Part shown: one piece after another, positions 53,010 to 61,372 of the stretch | Layout of the letters: the number at the start of each line of letters is the position of its first letter | Numbering within the stretch: the first letter of the stretch is position 1 | NCBI RefSeq assembly: GCF_003313325.1 | Contig: NZ_QMHQ01000001.1 | Location: forward strand, 434,001 to 498,000 | Direction: 5' to 3' | Origin: Pedobacter namyangjuensis | GTDB taxonomy: Bacteria > Bacteroidota > Bacteroidia > Sphingobacteriales > Sphingobacteriaceae | Length of the DNA: 64,000 nucleotides | Notes under the pieces: generated by a model | What the model saw: the letters and a program-made list of their open reading frames with translations, nothing else | Database searches by the model: none | What the model was told of the DNA's origin: nothing | Made by a program: the position numbers and the translations under genes

Positions 53010-53729
53010 CTAAAAGCGCTTTTTGGTTAATCCAACTGGGCCGAAATTGTATTTTACGCCTATGGAGAAAAGCGAATACATGTCAGGAGACTTATTAGAA
53101 AACACAGCAAGTGGATCATCGTAACCATCTAAACCTTCACCAAAGGTAATGTTGCCTTGGTAGTTTAAATTTAAGATGTAGCGCATGTCGCCAAAAGTAT
53201 CGTAAAGGAAAAAGTTAAAGCCTAAGTTAACCGGTACTAGTAGATTTGTACTTTTGTCTTTTCCTGGAAATTCATAACCCAATGGTGGAAATTCTGCTTG
53301 TGTGTTAGGCTTGTACCTAACAATGTAATTCATTTTATTGTTGATGGCACCAATTCCGACACCAATATAAGTTCCTTTAAAAAAATCCAATACATCGCTT
53401 TGCGAATAGTCGACAAACTCGCCTAATGCAATTTTAGCATTAATGGAAGCGGCCATGTAGTTGTTTTTAAACTGTCTGTTGTGCGGATTTTTGACAATAT
53501 CACCGCCTTTAATCTGGCCTCCTTGGATTTCTAATCCGGCAGTTACAAAAGGAGTAAAGTTATAATCGGCCGAGATATAGCCTGCAAAGCTTTGGCTATT
53601 TTCCTTTACATCTGCGTAAGAAACGGTTGGGCCTAAACCAAGTCCGGCAGAAAATTTATAAAAATTAACTTGCGCAGAACTGGCTACTGCTACGAACAGC
53701 AGGGATAAACAAAACACAATCTTTTTCAA
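53010..53729 (-). CDS. Outer-membrane beta-barrel protein
   Basis: This 239-residue exported protein has a signal peptide (about residues 1-19, ending ASSA). Alternating aromatic/hydrophobic beta-strands (YISADYNFTPFVTAGLEI, DMRYILNLNYQGNI, LFSIGVKYNFG) match a small eight-stranded OmpW/OmpA-like porin family barrel. There is no peptidoglycan-binding domain. It is monocistronic and divergent from pepT. The barrel assignment is supported by pattern and length; ligand or pore properties are unknown. Confidence 0.8.
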   Translation of the reverse strand: MKKIVFCLSLLFVAVASSAQVNFYKFSAGLGLGPTVSYADVKENSQSFAGYISADYNFTPFVTAGLEIQGGQIKGGDIVKNPHNRQFKNNYMAASINAKIALGEFVDYSQSDVLDFFKGTYIGVGIGAINNKMNYIVRYKPNTQAEFPPLGYEFPGKDKSTNLLVPVNLGFNFFLYDTFGDMRYILNLNYQGNITFGEGLDGYDDPLAVFSNKSPDMYSLFSIGVKYNFGPVGLTKKRF

Positions 53730-53789
53730 ATCGACTGTTAATTAATAGGTGGATACAAAAATATAATCTTTCTTGTATTTATTTAGTAT

Positions 53790-53797
53790 TAATTTTG
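53790..53797 (+). promoter_or_regulatory. Candidate -7 element for pepT
   Basis: TAATTTTG matches TAnnTTTG and ends 6 nt before the pepT ATG at 53804, predicting a very short leader. The nearest TTG gives only a 14-nt spacer. Confidence 0.4.
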
Positions 53798-53803
53798 AAA
53801 GCG

Positions 53804-55057
53804 ATGAATAAATATAACAATGCTAACGGCAATCTGCAAGAACGATTTTTTAAATACGTTAAAATAGATACACAGTCTGATCCAGAATCTGCAACGCAAC
53901 CATCAACCTTAAAGCAGAAAAATTTAGGAAGCGTATTGGCCGAAGAGCTTTTAGGGCTTGGGCTTAAAGACGCACATTTAGATGAATTCGGTTATGTTTA
54001 CGCAACCTTGCCATCAAATAGTTCGAAAAAAGTTCCGGTGATTTGTTTTTGCTCGCATATGGATACTTCGCCAGATTGTAGTGGTGCAGCTGTTAAACCA
54101 ATTATCCATACAAATTATCAAGGCCAGGATTTGGTGCTGCCGGATGATAATACAATTATATTAAAACTAGCCGAGCATAAAGATTTAAAAGACCAAATTG
54201 GCAATGATATTATTACCGCTAGTGGCACAACCCTGCTAGGAGCGGATAATAAGGCTGGCTTGGCTGAAATTGTAGAAGCTGTTGCTTTTTTAATTGAAAA
54301 TCCAGCTATAATGCATGGCGATATTAAAATACTTTTTACGCCCGACGAAGAGATAGGAAGAGGAGTGGATAAAGTGGATTTAAAAAAACTGGGTGCTGAT
54401 TTTGCATATACGGTAGATGGCGAAACTTTGGGTTCTATCGAAGATGAAACTTTCTCGGCAGATGGTGTTAAACTTACTTTACGCGGCGTAAGTGCGCACC
54501 CGGGTTTTGCAAAAGGAAAAATGGAAAGTGCCATTAAGGCGTTGGCAGATATTTTATCGGCTTTGCCTAAAGATAGTTTAACGCCTGAAGCTACGCAGGG
54601 TAAAGAAGGGTTTATACATCCTGTAAATATAACTGGAACTGCAGAATTAACAGAAGCGCATTTTATTATAAGGGATTTTGACGACGAGAACCTAAAAGCG
54701 CACGAGGAGAAATTAGAAGCTGTAGTACAGCAGATTTTGAAATCGTATCCAAATATAACCTATGATTTTGCGGTTACCGAACAATACCGAAACATGAAAA
54801 AAGTTTTAGATCAGCATCCGCAGGTAATTGAATATGGTGTAGAGGCAATTAAAAGAGCCGGCTTAATACCTAAACAGCGTAGCATTAGGGGTGGCACAGA
54901 TGGTTCTCGATTGTCGTTTATGGGTTTGCCATGCCCTAATATTTTTGCCGGCGAACATGCTTTTCACGGCAAGCAAGAATGGGTTTCGGTGCAAGACATG
55001 CAAAAAGCGGTGCAAACTATTGTAAACATTGCCACCATTTGGGAAGAAAAAAGTTAA
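53804..55057 (+). CDS. pepT: Peptidase T (tripeptide aminopeptidase)
   Basis: This M20 family zinc enzyme of about 417 residues removes the N-terminal residue from tripeptides in the cytoplasm. Metal and catalytic segments are FCSHMDTSPD, LLGADNKAGLAEI, FTPDEEIGRG, and the C-terminal RGGTDGSRLSFMGLPCPNIF with GEHAFHGKQEW. Length and motif order match PepT closely. A TTG three codons upstream gives a longer frame; the ATG at 53804 is preferred. With the secreted peptidases elsewhere in the window, it would finish intracellular peptide breakdown. Confidence 0.96.
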   Translation: MNKYNNANGNLQERFFKYVKIDTQSDPESATQPSTLKQKNLGSVLAEELLGLGLKDAHLDEFGYVYATLPSNSSKKVPVICFCSHMDTSPDCSGAAVKPIIHTNYQGQDLVLPDDNTIILKLAEHKDLKDQIGNDIITASGTTLLGADNKAGLAEIVEAVAFLIENPAIMHGDIKILFTPDEEIGRGVDKVDLKKLGADFAYTVDGETLGSIEDETFSADGVKLTLRGVSAHPGFAKGKMESAIKALADILSALPKDSLTPEATQGKEGFIHPVNITGTAELTEAHFIIRDFDDENLKAHEEKLEAVVQQILKSYPNITYDFAVTEQYRNMKKVLDQHPQVIEYGVEAIKRAGLIPKQRSIRGGTDGSRLSFMGLPCPNIFAGEHAFHGKQEWVSVQDMQKAVQTIVNIATIWEEKS

Positions 55058-55093
55058 TGGAATGATTCGAGAATTAGCTGATTAGCAAGTTTG

Positions 55094-55780
55094 TTAATTA
55101 GCTAATATCAATCTTGCCAAATATTGGTCTTCTCCGTCGTCGAGAATAATTTCGCATTGCCAGCCGTTTTCTTTGGCTGTTCTAATTAAAGTTTCCTGAT
55201 CTAAATACAACCAGTTAAACCAACTCCCTTTTTGTTGTTGGTATTCGTAGCAATAACTAATTTCTCCGAAATAATTGTTTTGCGGTTTGGCAATGTCCTC
55301 GTATAAATAGGAAATGTCAGAGCTGTCAAACAGCAGTTGCCCTTCTGCATTTAACAGGTTTTTTGCTTTGTGAAGAAAATCGATAAAACCTTGTAAAGTT
55401 CCAGTTAAGCCAATGCCATTCATCAAAAATAGCAGTGTGTCGTATTTTTCGGTAAGCAGGAAAATGTCTTTTTCCAATACTTTTTTTACCCCACGCTGTC
55501 GCATTATTTTTACCGCATCTGCAGAGATATCGATGGCCGTAACATCTACATTAAGTTCTTGTAAAAATAGCGCATGGCTACCAACACCTGCACCAACATC
55601 CAATGTTTTGCCGTAACACAAGCTAATCGCTTTATGCTCTATTAAAGGCATATCCTCTTCGCCTCTAAAAAAAATATCAACGGGCATTTCTTCGGGTACA
55701 TCGTAAGAGTTATGCAGCCAAAGGGTATCGGCTTTGCCGGTTGTGTAGAAATCTGCTATTGCTTTACCAAAAACATCCAT
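55094..55780 (-). CDS. Class I SAM-dependent methyltransferase
   Basis: This 228-residue cytoplasmic methyltransferase has SAM motif I in LDVGAGVGSHALFL (about residues 56-69), motif II in VDVTAIDIS and motif III in GQLLFDSSDIS. The central part matches methyltransferase family 11/25. The substrate is not evident from sequence. It lies 17 nt downstream of the mechanosensitive channel gene on the same strand, so the two may share a transcript with the YtxH gene upstream. Confidence 0.88.
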   Translation of the reverse strand: MDVFGKAIADFYTTGKADTLWLHNSYDVPEEMPVDIFFRGEEDMPLIEHKAISLCYGKTLDVGAGVGSHALFLQELNVDVTAIDISADAVKIMRQRGVKKVLEKDIFLLTEKYDTLLFLMNGIGLTGTLQGFIDFLHKAKNLLNAEGQLLFDSSDISYLYEDIAKPQNNYFGEISYCYEYQQQKGSWFNWLYLDQETLIRTAKENGWQCEIILDDGEDQYLARLILAN

Positions 55781-55797
55781 GGCGCAAGATAGCTAAT

Positions 55798-56877
55798 TTA
55801 GCTAAAATTTGGAGGGGTGTCCTTGTGTTCGAGCCTGGTTTTGGGCAAACTATCAGGGTAGTTATTGTTTATAAACGCAATCATATTTTCGCGTACATAG
55901 CAACGCAAATCAAAAGCTTGCGAAGAGTTTTTTGCACTCATTAAAAAACGAACTTCCAGGTTTAACTCCTTGTTATCGGTCACTTGTACTACGTTTACTC
56001 TTTTATCCCAAAGGGGATTTTCGCTCAAAAGCCTCGTTAATTCGTCTCTTAACGGAGGGATAGGAACTGTATAGTCAAGATATAAAAAAACTGTGCCCAG
56101 CAATTGAGACGAAACTCTAGTCCAATTTTGAAACGGCTTTTCTATAAAATAGGTAATTGGTAAAATTAACCGTCGTTGATCCCAAATGTTTACCACCACG
56201 TAGGTTAAAGTAATCTCCTCTATTTTTCCCCATTCACCTTCAACAATTACAACATCATCAATCCTTATGGGTTGTGTAAAGGCAATCTGGAAACCGGCTA
56301 ACAGGTTGCTTAAAGATTTTTGCGCCGCAAAACCTATAATAATACCGCCAATACCCACGCCCGTTAGTAAACCAGCGCCAATTTTACGCATGCTTTCGAA
56401 ACTTAGCAGTACAATAGCTCCACTAACAATTATTATTGTGGCTACTAATATTTTTCTCAGAAACTGAAGTTGTGTGCGTATTTTTCGTTCGCGTAAATTG
56501 TCTTCCTTATTAAAATCGAACTTATACGTAACAAAATCTTCTACAACTTTAATTGCGCTAACCAATATAACCGCAAAGTTTATGGTTAAACAAATTTCTA
56601 GGAATTTTCTAAAATGCAGTTTAAAAGGTTGGTCTAACAGCATAAAACCAATTGCAATATTTAAAAAAAGCAAAGGAATTAAGAAGCCAATAGGATGTGA
56701 GAGATGCCTTAGGATAGAGCGGATTTGAAAAGACGCCCAAAAGCGGGCAAAGAGCTTAAATAAAACTGTAATCAGGTATTTAAGTATCAAACCAACAACA
56801 ATAGCTCCAAAACCTAAAATTAAATTCTTAAGGCTTGGAGCTATCGGTTGGGCAAATAACTGGTCTATTACAGACAA
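55798..56877 (-). CDS. MscS-type mechanosensitive ion channel
   Basis: This 359-residue channel protein has four to five TM helices. The pore-lining helix and following sequence (GIIIGFAAQKSLSNLLAG and FQIAFTQPIRIDDVV) are diagnostic of MscS, and a cytoplasmic beta/alpha vestibule follows. It relieves hypo-osmotic pressure. The start is probably TTG (LSVIDQLF), because the first internal Met would remove the first helices. This start lies 1 nt after the YtxH stop, showing an operon. The C-terminus is short and polar. Confidence 0.92.
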   Translation of the reverse strand: MSVIDQLFAQPIAPSLKNLILGFGAIVVGLILKYLITVLFKLFARFWASFQIRSILRHLSHPIGFLIPLLFLNIAIGFMLLDQPFKLHFRKFLEICLTINFAVILVSAIKVVEDFVTYKFDFNKEDNLRERKIRTQLQFLRKILVATIIIVSGAIVLLSFESMRKIGAGLLTGVGIGGIIIGFAAQKSLSNLLAGFQIAFTQPIRIDDVVIVEGEWGKIEEITLTYVVVNIWDQRRLILPITYFIEKPFQNWTRVSSQLLGTVFLYLDYTVPIPPLRDELTRLLSENPLWDKRVNVVQVTDNKELNLEVRFLMSAKNSSQAFDLRCYVRENMIAFINNNYPDSLPKTRLEHKDTPPNFS

Positions 56878-56878
56878 A

Positions 56879-57091
56879 TTATGCTTCTAACTTTACGTTA
56901 GAAATTTTTTCTTTAACAGCGTCTTTCACCGTGCTAAATTTGTCTTTTGATGCATCTAGCAAGTCGCAAAACCAATCGCCTACTTTACCTTTTAAATCAT
57001 TGTCTTTATCAGATGCTATTACTAGTGCAACCACAGCGCCTAAAGCTGCTCCGGCTAAAACGCCTGCTAATATTTTCGTTTGCTTTGTCAT
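56879..57091 (-). CDS. YtxH-like small membrane protein
   Basis: This 70-residue protein has one N-terminal glycine/alanine-rich TM helix (about residues 8-27, ILAGVLAGAALGAVVALVIA) and a lysine-rich amphipathic tail (FSTVKDAVKEKISNVK). It resembles the YtxH protein at 25631 but lacks the APEKG motif (ASDKD instead). It is the first gene of an operon with the MscS-type channel, whose start follows after 1 nt. The pairing of a YtxH-like protein with a membrane transporter or channel gene thus occurs twice in the window. Confidence 0.8.
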   Translation of the reverse strand: MTKQTKILAGVLAGAALGAVVALVIASDKDNDLKGKVGDWFCDLLDASKDKFSTVKDAVKEKISNVKLEA

Positions 57092-57169
57092 AATCTTAAT
57101 GTTTATTAAGTATTTAACATACTACAAACAAAGTTGTTTGCCAATTTGTGTATTTATGTAAAAACAATA

Positions 57170-57787
57170 ATGAAGAAAGCTTATTTTATTGATCTGGATA
57201 ATACCATTTACTTTACAAGGCCACACGTAGACATCCTACTTGGACCCTTGTATAGCCTATTAGAAAAGGAAGATTTGGGCATAGGCAAAGCTGATTTTGA
57301 AAAAGCAAAAGAAGATATGCTAAGTACGCCTTTTCAGAAAGTGGCACAGCAATACAACTTCAAGAGTGATGCTGTGTCAAAAGCAATGACTTATTTAAAA
57401 GAAAAAGTGATTACGACACCGTTAGCAGTGCATAAAGAATATCAATACATTAAGGCATTAAAAGGCATTAAAATTATAGTTACGGCCGGTTTTGAGAAAA
57501 ACCAGCTAAGTAAAATTAAAATGTTAGGCATAGCCGATGATTTTGAAGATGTTTATGTGGTAGATGTAGACAAGGAAAGTAAAAGAGATGCATTTTTAAA
57601 GCTGTTGACAAAGCACAATTTAAAACCAGAAGAAGTTTTGGTTATTGGCGATGATGCTAATTCGGAAATTAAGTATGGTTTGGAATTAGGTATAGACACT
57701 TTTCTTTTTGATCCCAATGGTAGATTTTCAGAGCCCAAAACAACTTACCATGCAAAGACTTTAAAAGATTTAGCATCAATTAACTAA
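57170..57787 (+). CDS. HAD superfamily hydrolase
   Basis: This 205-residue HAD-like phosphatase has motif I IDLDNT (nucleophile Asp8 and Asp10), motif II in IIVTAGFEKNQ, the motif III lysine in ESKRDAF, and motif IV VIGDDANSEIKYGLELG. A helical cap sits between motifs I and II, as in the pyrimidine-nucleotidase/phosphoglycolate-phosphatase-like group. The substrate is unclear. An upstream in-frame ATG at 57134 adds 12 residues before the natural MKKAYFIDLDNT, so 57170 is preferred. Its stop overlaps the next start (TAATG). Confidence 0.9.
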   Translation: MKKAYFIDLDNTIYFTRPHVDILLGPLYSLLEKEDLGIGKADFEKAKEDMLSTPFQKVAQQYNFKSDAVSKAMTYLKEKVITTPLAVHKEYQYIKALKGIKIIVTAGFEKNQLSKIKMLGIADDFEDVYVVDVDKESKRDAFLKLLTKHNLKPEEVLVIGDDANSEIKYGLELGIDTFLFDPNGRFSEPKTTYHAKTLKDLASIN

Positions 57788-58161
57788 TGTTACAGCGACT
57801 TTCTTATTTCAACCTCATTTTTACCATCATTTATTTATTGGTTTATTTAAAAGATGGAACGGTGAACTCTACATTAGGTATTTTGGCAATAATTATTTTT
57901 AATTGGTTGGCACTTAGAAGCTTTCAGCTGGAAAATTACAAATGGAAGATTTGGCATTACCTAGCGGGATTATGGAGTTTATACTACGCAGGTTTTGTGC
58001 TTTACGGGGCATTTAATATTTTGCTTTCTTCTATCGAATATGAATTTATAAGCAGTGACACCAGAATGCTTCTGATACTAAGCTTTGTCTTTGGCATCGG
58101 AGTTATTGTACATTTTGGAGTTTATTTTTTTAGAAACTTGCACAGTTTAAGCGCTAGGTAA
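57787..58161 (+). CDS. Four-helix membrane protein, unknown function
   Basis: This 124-residue protein has four hydrophobic segments: about residues 7-22 (FNLIFTIIYLLVYL), 30-45 (LGILAIIIFNWLAL), 55-85 (WHYLAGLWSLYYAGFVLYGAF) and 97-117 (MLLILSFVFGIGVIVHFGVYFF). No motif or family is recognised. Its ATG overlaps the HAD gene stop (TAATG), so it is translationally coupled to that gene. The function is unknown; the context gives no further clue. Confidence 0.7.
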   Translation: MLQRLSYFNLIFTIIYLLVYLKDGTVNSTLGILAIIIFNWLALRSFQLENYKWKIWHYLAGLWSLYYAGFVLYGAFNILLSSIEYEFISSDTRMLLILSFVFGIGVIVHFGVYFFRNLHSLSAR

Positions 58162-58572
58162 GAAAGTGTCGCCCTCTTTGAGAATAAAAAAAAAGGATTG
58201 TAAATCCTCCGATATGAATTCCATATTTTAAATGTGGAGTAGTATAAATAGCTAAACAGTTATAGATTTCTGCACTTAGCAACTGTGGTCTCTTACACAA
58301 CCCATGCCATGTAAACTGGATTGAAGCGTTATCCTTTTTGGTCGCTTCAATCTGGTCTAAAAAGCATTTAAATTTGAAATTTCTTCCTGCGGTTCGAAAT
58401 GAGGGTAAAGTGAACCAAAAAGATTTAGCGTAAAGCCAGACGAGCAGCGAAAAATACTGCTGACCTTGCTTTTCAAATAAACTTAATTATTTGCTTTTGA
58501 GGATTTTTCTCTGCAAACTAACCCTTACTTATAACCTACAACTTAAAACTTTCAACTTTTTTCTTCCAACGC
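58162..58572. other. Non-coding interval upstream of the rplM promoter
   Basis: No gene is supported here. A strong stem-loop occupies 58319-58352. Further structures are a short hairpin AGGATT/AATCCT near 58191-58205 and a TTATAACCTACAACTTA-type stretch near 58530, with a related inverted stretch between rpsB and tsf (60358-60385). Confidence 0.55.
58319..58352. repeat. Stem-loop in the interval before rplM
   Basis: GATTGAAGCG (58319-58328) and CGCTTCAATC (58343-58352) are perfect 10-nt arms around a 14-nt loop. No T run follows, so it is not a simple terminator. A repeat element or RNA structure is possible. Confidence 0.5.
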
Positions 58573-58603
58573 TTTGGTAATTAAAGTATTCTGTCTATCT
58601 TTG
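58573..58603 (+). promoter_or_regulatory. Strong Bacteroidetes promoter of the rplM operon
   Basis: TTTG (58573-58576), a 19-nt spacer and TATCTTTG (58596-58603) match the Bacteroidetes -33/-7 consensus at the ideal spacing. The predicted start gives a leader of about 50 nt before the GTG at 58659. Confidence 0.8.
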
Positions 58604-58658
58604 CAGTCCCTAAAAATTGGGGGAATAAAATATTTTTTAACAAATTAAATAAAAGCAA

Positions 58659-59102
58659 GTGAATACGTTAAGTTACAAAACTGTCTCTGCGAATGCTAAA
58701 ACCGTTAATAAGCAATGGGTTGTAGTTGATGCTGAAGGAGAGATTTTGGGGCGCTTGTCTTCTAAGATTGCAATGATTATTAGAGGAAAAAACAAGCCAG
58801 AGTTTACCCCAAACGTAGACTGCGGTGATAACGTTATCGTTATTAATGCAGACAAGGTAAAATTGACAGGAAACAAATTCAGCGAGAAACAATACGTTTC
58901 TTACACTGGATATCCAGGTGGTCAGAAATTTATCTCTCCAAAAGAGTTAATGGCAAAACACCCAACTCGTGTTATCGAGAAGGCTGTTCGTGGTATGTTA
59001 CCAAAAACTAAATTGGGCAAAAAATTGTACACCAATCTTTTTGTTTACGCTGGATCGGAGCACCCGCACTCGGCACAATCACCAAAAACCATTACACTTT
59101 AA
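58659..59102 (+). CDS. rplM: Large ribosomal subunit protein L13
   Basis: This 147-residue protein of the 50S subunit binds 23S rRNA early in assembly. Recognisable segments are WVVVDAEGEILGRLSSKIA, IRGKNKPEFTPNVDCGD, YTGYPGG and RGMLPKTKLGKKL. The start codon is GTG, giving VNTLSYKTVSAN. It is the first gene of the rplM-rpsI-rpsB-tsf operon, 16 nt before rpsI. It has the best promoter match of the window upstream. Confidence 0.97.
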   Translation: MNTLSYKTVSANAKTVNKQWVVVDAEGEILGRLSSKIAMIIRGKNKPEFTPNVDCGDNVIVINADKVKLTGNKFSEKQYVSYTGYPGGQKFISPKELMAKHPTRVIEKAVRGMLPKTKLGKKLYTNLFVYAGSEHPHSAQSPKTITL

Positions 59103-59118
59103 TTAAAAGAGAAAAGAA

Positions 59119-59505
59119 ATGTCAGTTACAAATACTTCAGGTAGAAGAAAAACTGCAGTTGCCCGTATCTATTTGAAAGAAGGCAGCGGCACCATTACCG
59201 TTAACGGTAAAGATCATAAAGTATACTTCCCAACATTACCTTTACAATACATTGTTAACCAATCTTTAGAAGTTTCTGAATCAGTTGGTAAATTTGATGT
59301 AACTGTAAACGTAAACGGTGGCGGAGTAAAAGGACAAGCAGAAGCAGTTCGTTTAGCTATCGCTAAAGCTATTGTTGAATTAGATGCTGAGAAAAAACCA
59401 GCATTACGTGCTAAAGGGTTAATGACCCGTGATATGCGTATGGTTGAGCGTAAGAAACCAGGACGTAAGAAAGCTCGTAAGAAATTCCAATTCAGTAAAC
59501 GTTAA
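59119..59505 (+). CDS. rpsI: Small ribosomal subunit protein S9
   Basis: This 128-residue 30S protein has a C-terminal tail that reaches the P-site tRNA. Diagnostic features are the N-terminal SGRRKTAVARIYLKEGSGTI, the middle GQAEAVRLAIAKAIVE, and the basic end RKKPGRKKARKKFQFSKR. It is complete and of standard length. It follows rplM by 16 nt and precedes rpsB by 20 nt, in the common Bacteroidetes operon order. Confidence 0.98.
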   Translation: MSVTNTSGRRKTAVARIYLKEGSGTITVNGKDHKVYFPTLPLQYIVNQSLEVSESVGKFDVTVNVNGGGVKGQAEAVRLAIAKAIVELDAEKKPALRAKGLMTRDMRMVERKKPGRKKARKKFQFSKR

Positions 59506-59525
59506 TCTTAAAGGAGACAAACACA

Positions 59526-60350
59526 ATGGCAAGAACTACATATCAAGACTTATTGGATGCAGGTGTACACTTTGGTCACCTTACCCGCAAATGGAATCCG
59601 AAAATGGCACCATATATTTTTATGGAACGCAATGGGATTCACATTATAGATTTAAACAAAACTTTAACTAAAACTGAAGAAGCTGCTGCTGCGATTAAAC
59701 AAATCGTAAAATCAGGTCGTAAGATCTTATTCGTAGCTACTAAAAAACAAGCTAAAGAAATTGTTGCTGAACAAGCGAAAAAAGTAAACATGCCTTTCGT
59801 AACCGAGCGTTGGTTAGGTGGTATGTTAACTAACTTTGCAACTGTACGCAAGTCAATCAAAAAGATGGTTACCATCGATAAAATGACTAAAGACGGTACT
59901 TATTCAATCCTTTCTAAAAAGGAGCGTTTAATGATCCAACGTGAGCGTATTAAATTGGAAAGTTTATTAGGTGGTATTGCAGATTTAAACCGTTTACCGG
60001 CTGCAATCTTCTTAATTGATGTTAAAAAAGAGCATATTGCTGTAGCAGAAGCGATGAAATTAAACATCCCTACTTTTGCAATGGTTGATACAAACTCTGA
60101 TCCATCAAATATCGATTTCCCAATCCCAGCTAACGATGATGCTACTAAATCTATCTCTTTAATTACTGATGTTATCATCAAAGCAATTGAAGAAGGTTTA
60201 GATGAGCGTAAACGTGAGAAAGATGACGAAGCAGAGAAAGAAGCTGTAGCGGCTAAAACTGCTGCCGATGCGCCAGAAACTGCTAAAAGATCAGCTAAAA
60301 AAGAAACAGCTAACGCAGAAACTTCAGCTGAAGATTCTACAGAAGCCTAA
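59526..60350 (+). CDS. rpsB: Small ribosomal subunit protein S2
   Basis: This 274-residue 30S protein is needed for S1 binding and late assembly. Clear segments are LLDAGVHFGHLTRKWNPKM, IFMERNGIHIIDLNKT, TERWLGGMLTNF and MVDTNSDPSNIDFPIPAND. It carries an Ala/Glu/Lys-rich C-terminal extension of about 45 residues, common in Bacteroidetes and of no known role. tsf follows after a 104-nt gap that contains a direct/inverted-repeat-like AAGTTGTAGG ... TACAACTTA stretch. Confidence 0.98.
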   Translation: MARTTYQDLLDAGVHFGHLTRKWNPKMAPYIFMERNGIHIIDLNKTLTKTEEAAAAIKQIVKSGRKILFVATKKQAKEIVAEQAKKVNMPFVTERWLGGMLTNFATVRKSIKKMVTIDKMTKDGTYSILSKKERLMIQRERIKLESLLGGIADLNRLPAAIFLIDVKKEHIAVAEAMKLNIPTFAMVDTNSDPSNIDFPIPANDDATKSISLITDVIIKAIEEGLDERKREKDDEAEKEAVAAKTAADAPETAKRSAKKETANAETSAEDSTEA

Positions 60351-60454
60351 TTAAATTGTAAGTTGTAGGTGGTAAGTTATAAGTTTAATAAACGTATAAC
60401 GTATCGCTTACAACTTATTATCGTTTTATAAAACACTCAAAAAAACTTAACAAA

Positions 60455-61297
60455 ATGTCAGTACAAATTACTGCTGCAGACGTAAACAAACTACGCCAAC
60501 AAACTGGTGCTGGTATGATGGACTGCAAAAAAGCATTAGTAGAAGCTAACGGCGATTTCGAAGCTGCTGTTGATTTATTGCGTAAAAAAGGTCAAAAAGT
60601 ATCTGCCGCTCGTTCTGGTAATGCTACTTCTGAAGGTTTAGTATCAATCGCTGTTTCAGCAGATGGTACAAATGGTAAATTAGTTGCTTTAGCTTGCGAA
60701 ACTGAGCCAGTTTCTAAAGTTGAAGATTTCCGTAACTTAGCTCAAGCTGTTTTAGCTGCTGCAGTTGCTAACAATCCTGCTAATGTTGAAGAATTATCAG
60801 CAATTACTTTAGAAGATGGACGTACAGTTGCTGAAACCATTACTGAATTAACTGGTAAAATCGGAGAGAAAATCGTTATCCAAGAATATGCAAATATTAC
60901 TGGTGAGAAAATTGTTTCTTACATCCACTCTAACGGTAAAATGGGCGTTTTAGTAGTGTTTGAAGGTGCTAACGGTGTTGATATTACTGAAGCTGGTAAA
61001 GATGTTGCAATGCAAATTGCTGCAATGAGCCCAGTTGCTGTAGATAAAGACGGTGTTGATCCTGCTACTATCGAGCGTGAGATTGAAATCGCTAAAGACG
61101 TTATCCGTCAAGAAGGTAAACCAGAAGAAATGGTTGAGAAAATTGCTGCTGGTAAATTGAACAAATTCTACAAAGACAGTACTTTATTAAACCAAGAGTT
61201 TGTTAAAGACGGTTCTATGGATGTTCGTAAATTCTTAGACAACACAGCTAAAGGATTAACTGTAACAGCTTTCAAAAGAGTACAATTAGGCGCTTAA
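60455..61297 (+). CDS. tsf: Elongation factor Ts
   Basis: This 280-residue guanine-nucleotide exchange factor recycles EF-Tu-GDP to EF-Tu-GTP. The N-terminal UBA-like domain contains VNKLRQQTGAGMMDCKKALV and NGDFEAAVDLLRKKG. The dimerisation domains include ALACETEPVSK and the IAMQ-type VAMQIAAMSPVAV. The length is normal. It is the last gene of the rplM-rpsI-rpsB-tsf operon, with a strong terminator 21 nt downstream. Confidence 0.98.
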   Translation: MSVQITAADVNKLRQQTGAGMMDCKKALVEANGDFEAAVDLLRKKGQKVSAARSGNATSEGLVSIAVSADGTNGKLVALACETEPVSKVEDFRNLAQAVLAAAVANNPANVEELSAITLEDGRTVAETITELTGKIGEKIVIQEYANITGEKIVSYIHSNGKMGVLVVFEGANGVDITEAGKDVAMQIAAMSPVAVDKDGVDPATIEREIEIAKDVIRQEGKPEEMVEKIAAGKLNKFYKDSTLLNQEFVKDGSMDVRKFLDNTAKGLTVTAFKRVQLGA

Positions 61298-61318
61298 TTC
61301 TTAAGTAATCTATTATAG

Positions 61319-61348
61319 AAAAGTCCCGGTTTTGCCGGGACTTTTTTT
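61319..61348 (+). terminator. Rho-independent terminator after tsf
   Basis: AAGTCCCGG and CCGGGACTT form a perfect stem with a 5-nt loop and a T7 run. The reverse strand also has a short T run, so it may serve the convergent gene ending at 61373. Confidence 0.93.
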
Positions 61349-61372
61349 ATGTCTAAATAATTGACGCTACCA

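Noticed and set aside
60351..60454. Repeat-like stretch between rpsB and tsf as a riboregulator
   Set aside because: AAGTTGTAGG ... TACAACTTA is only an imperfect palindrome of AT-rich words also seen before rplM; no leader or known motif could be supported.
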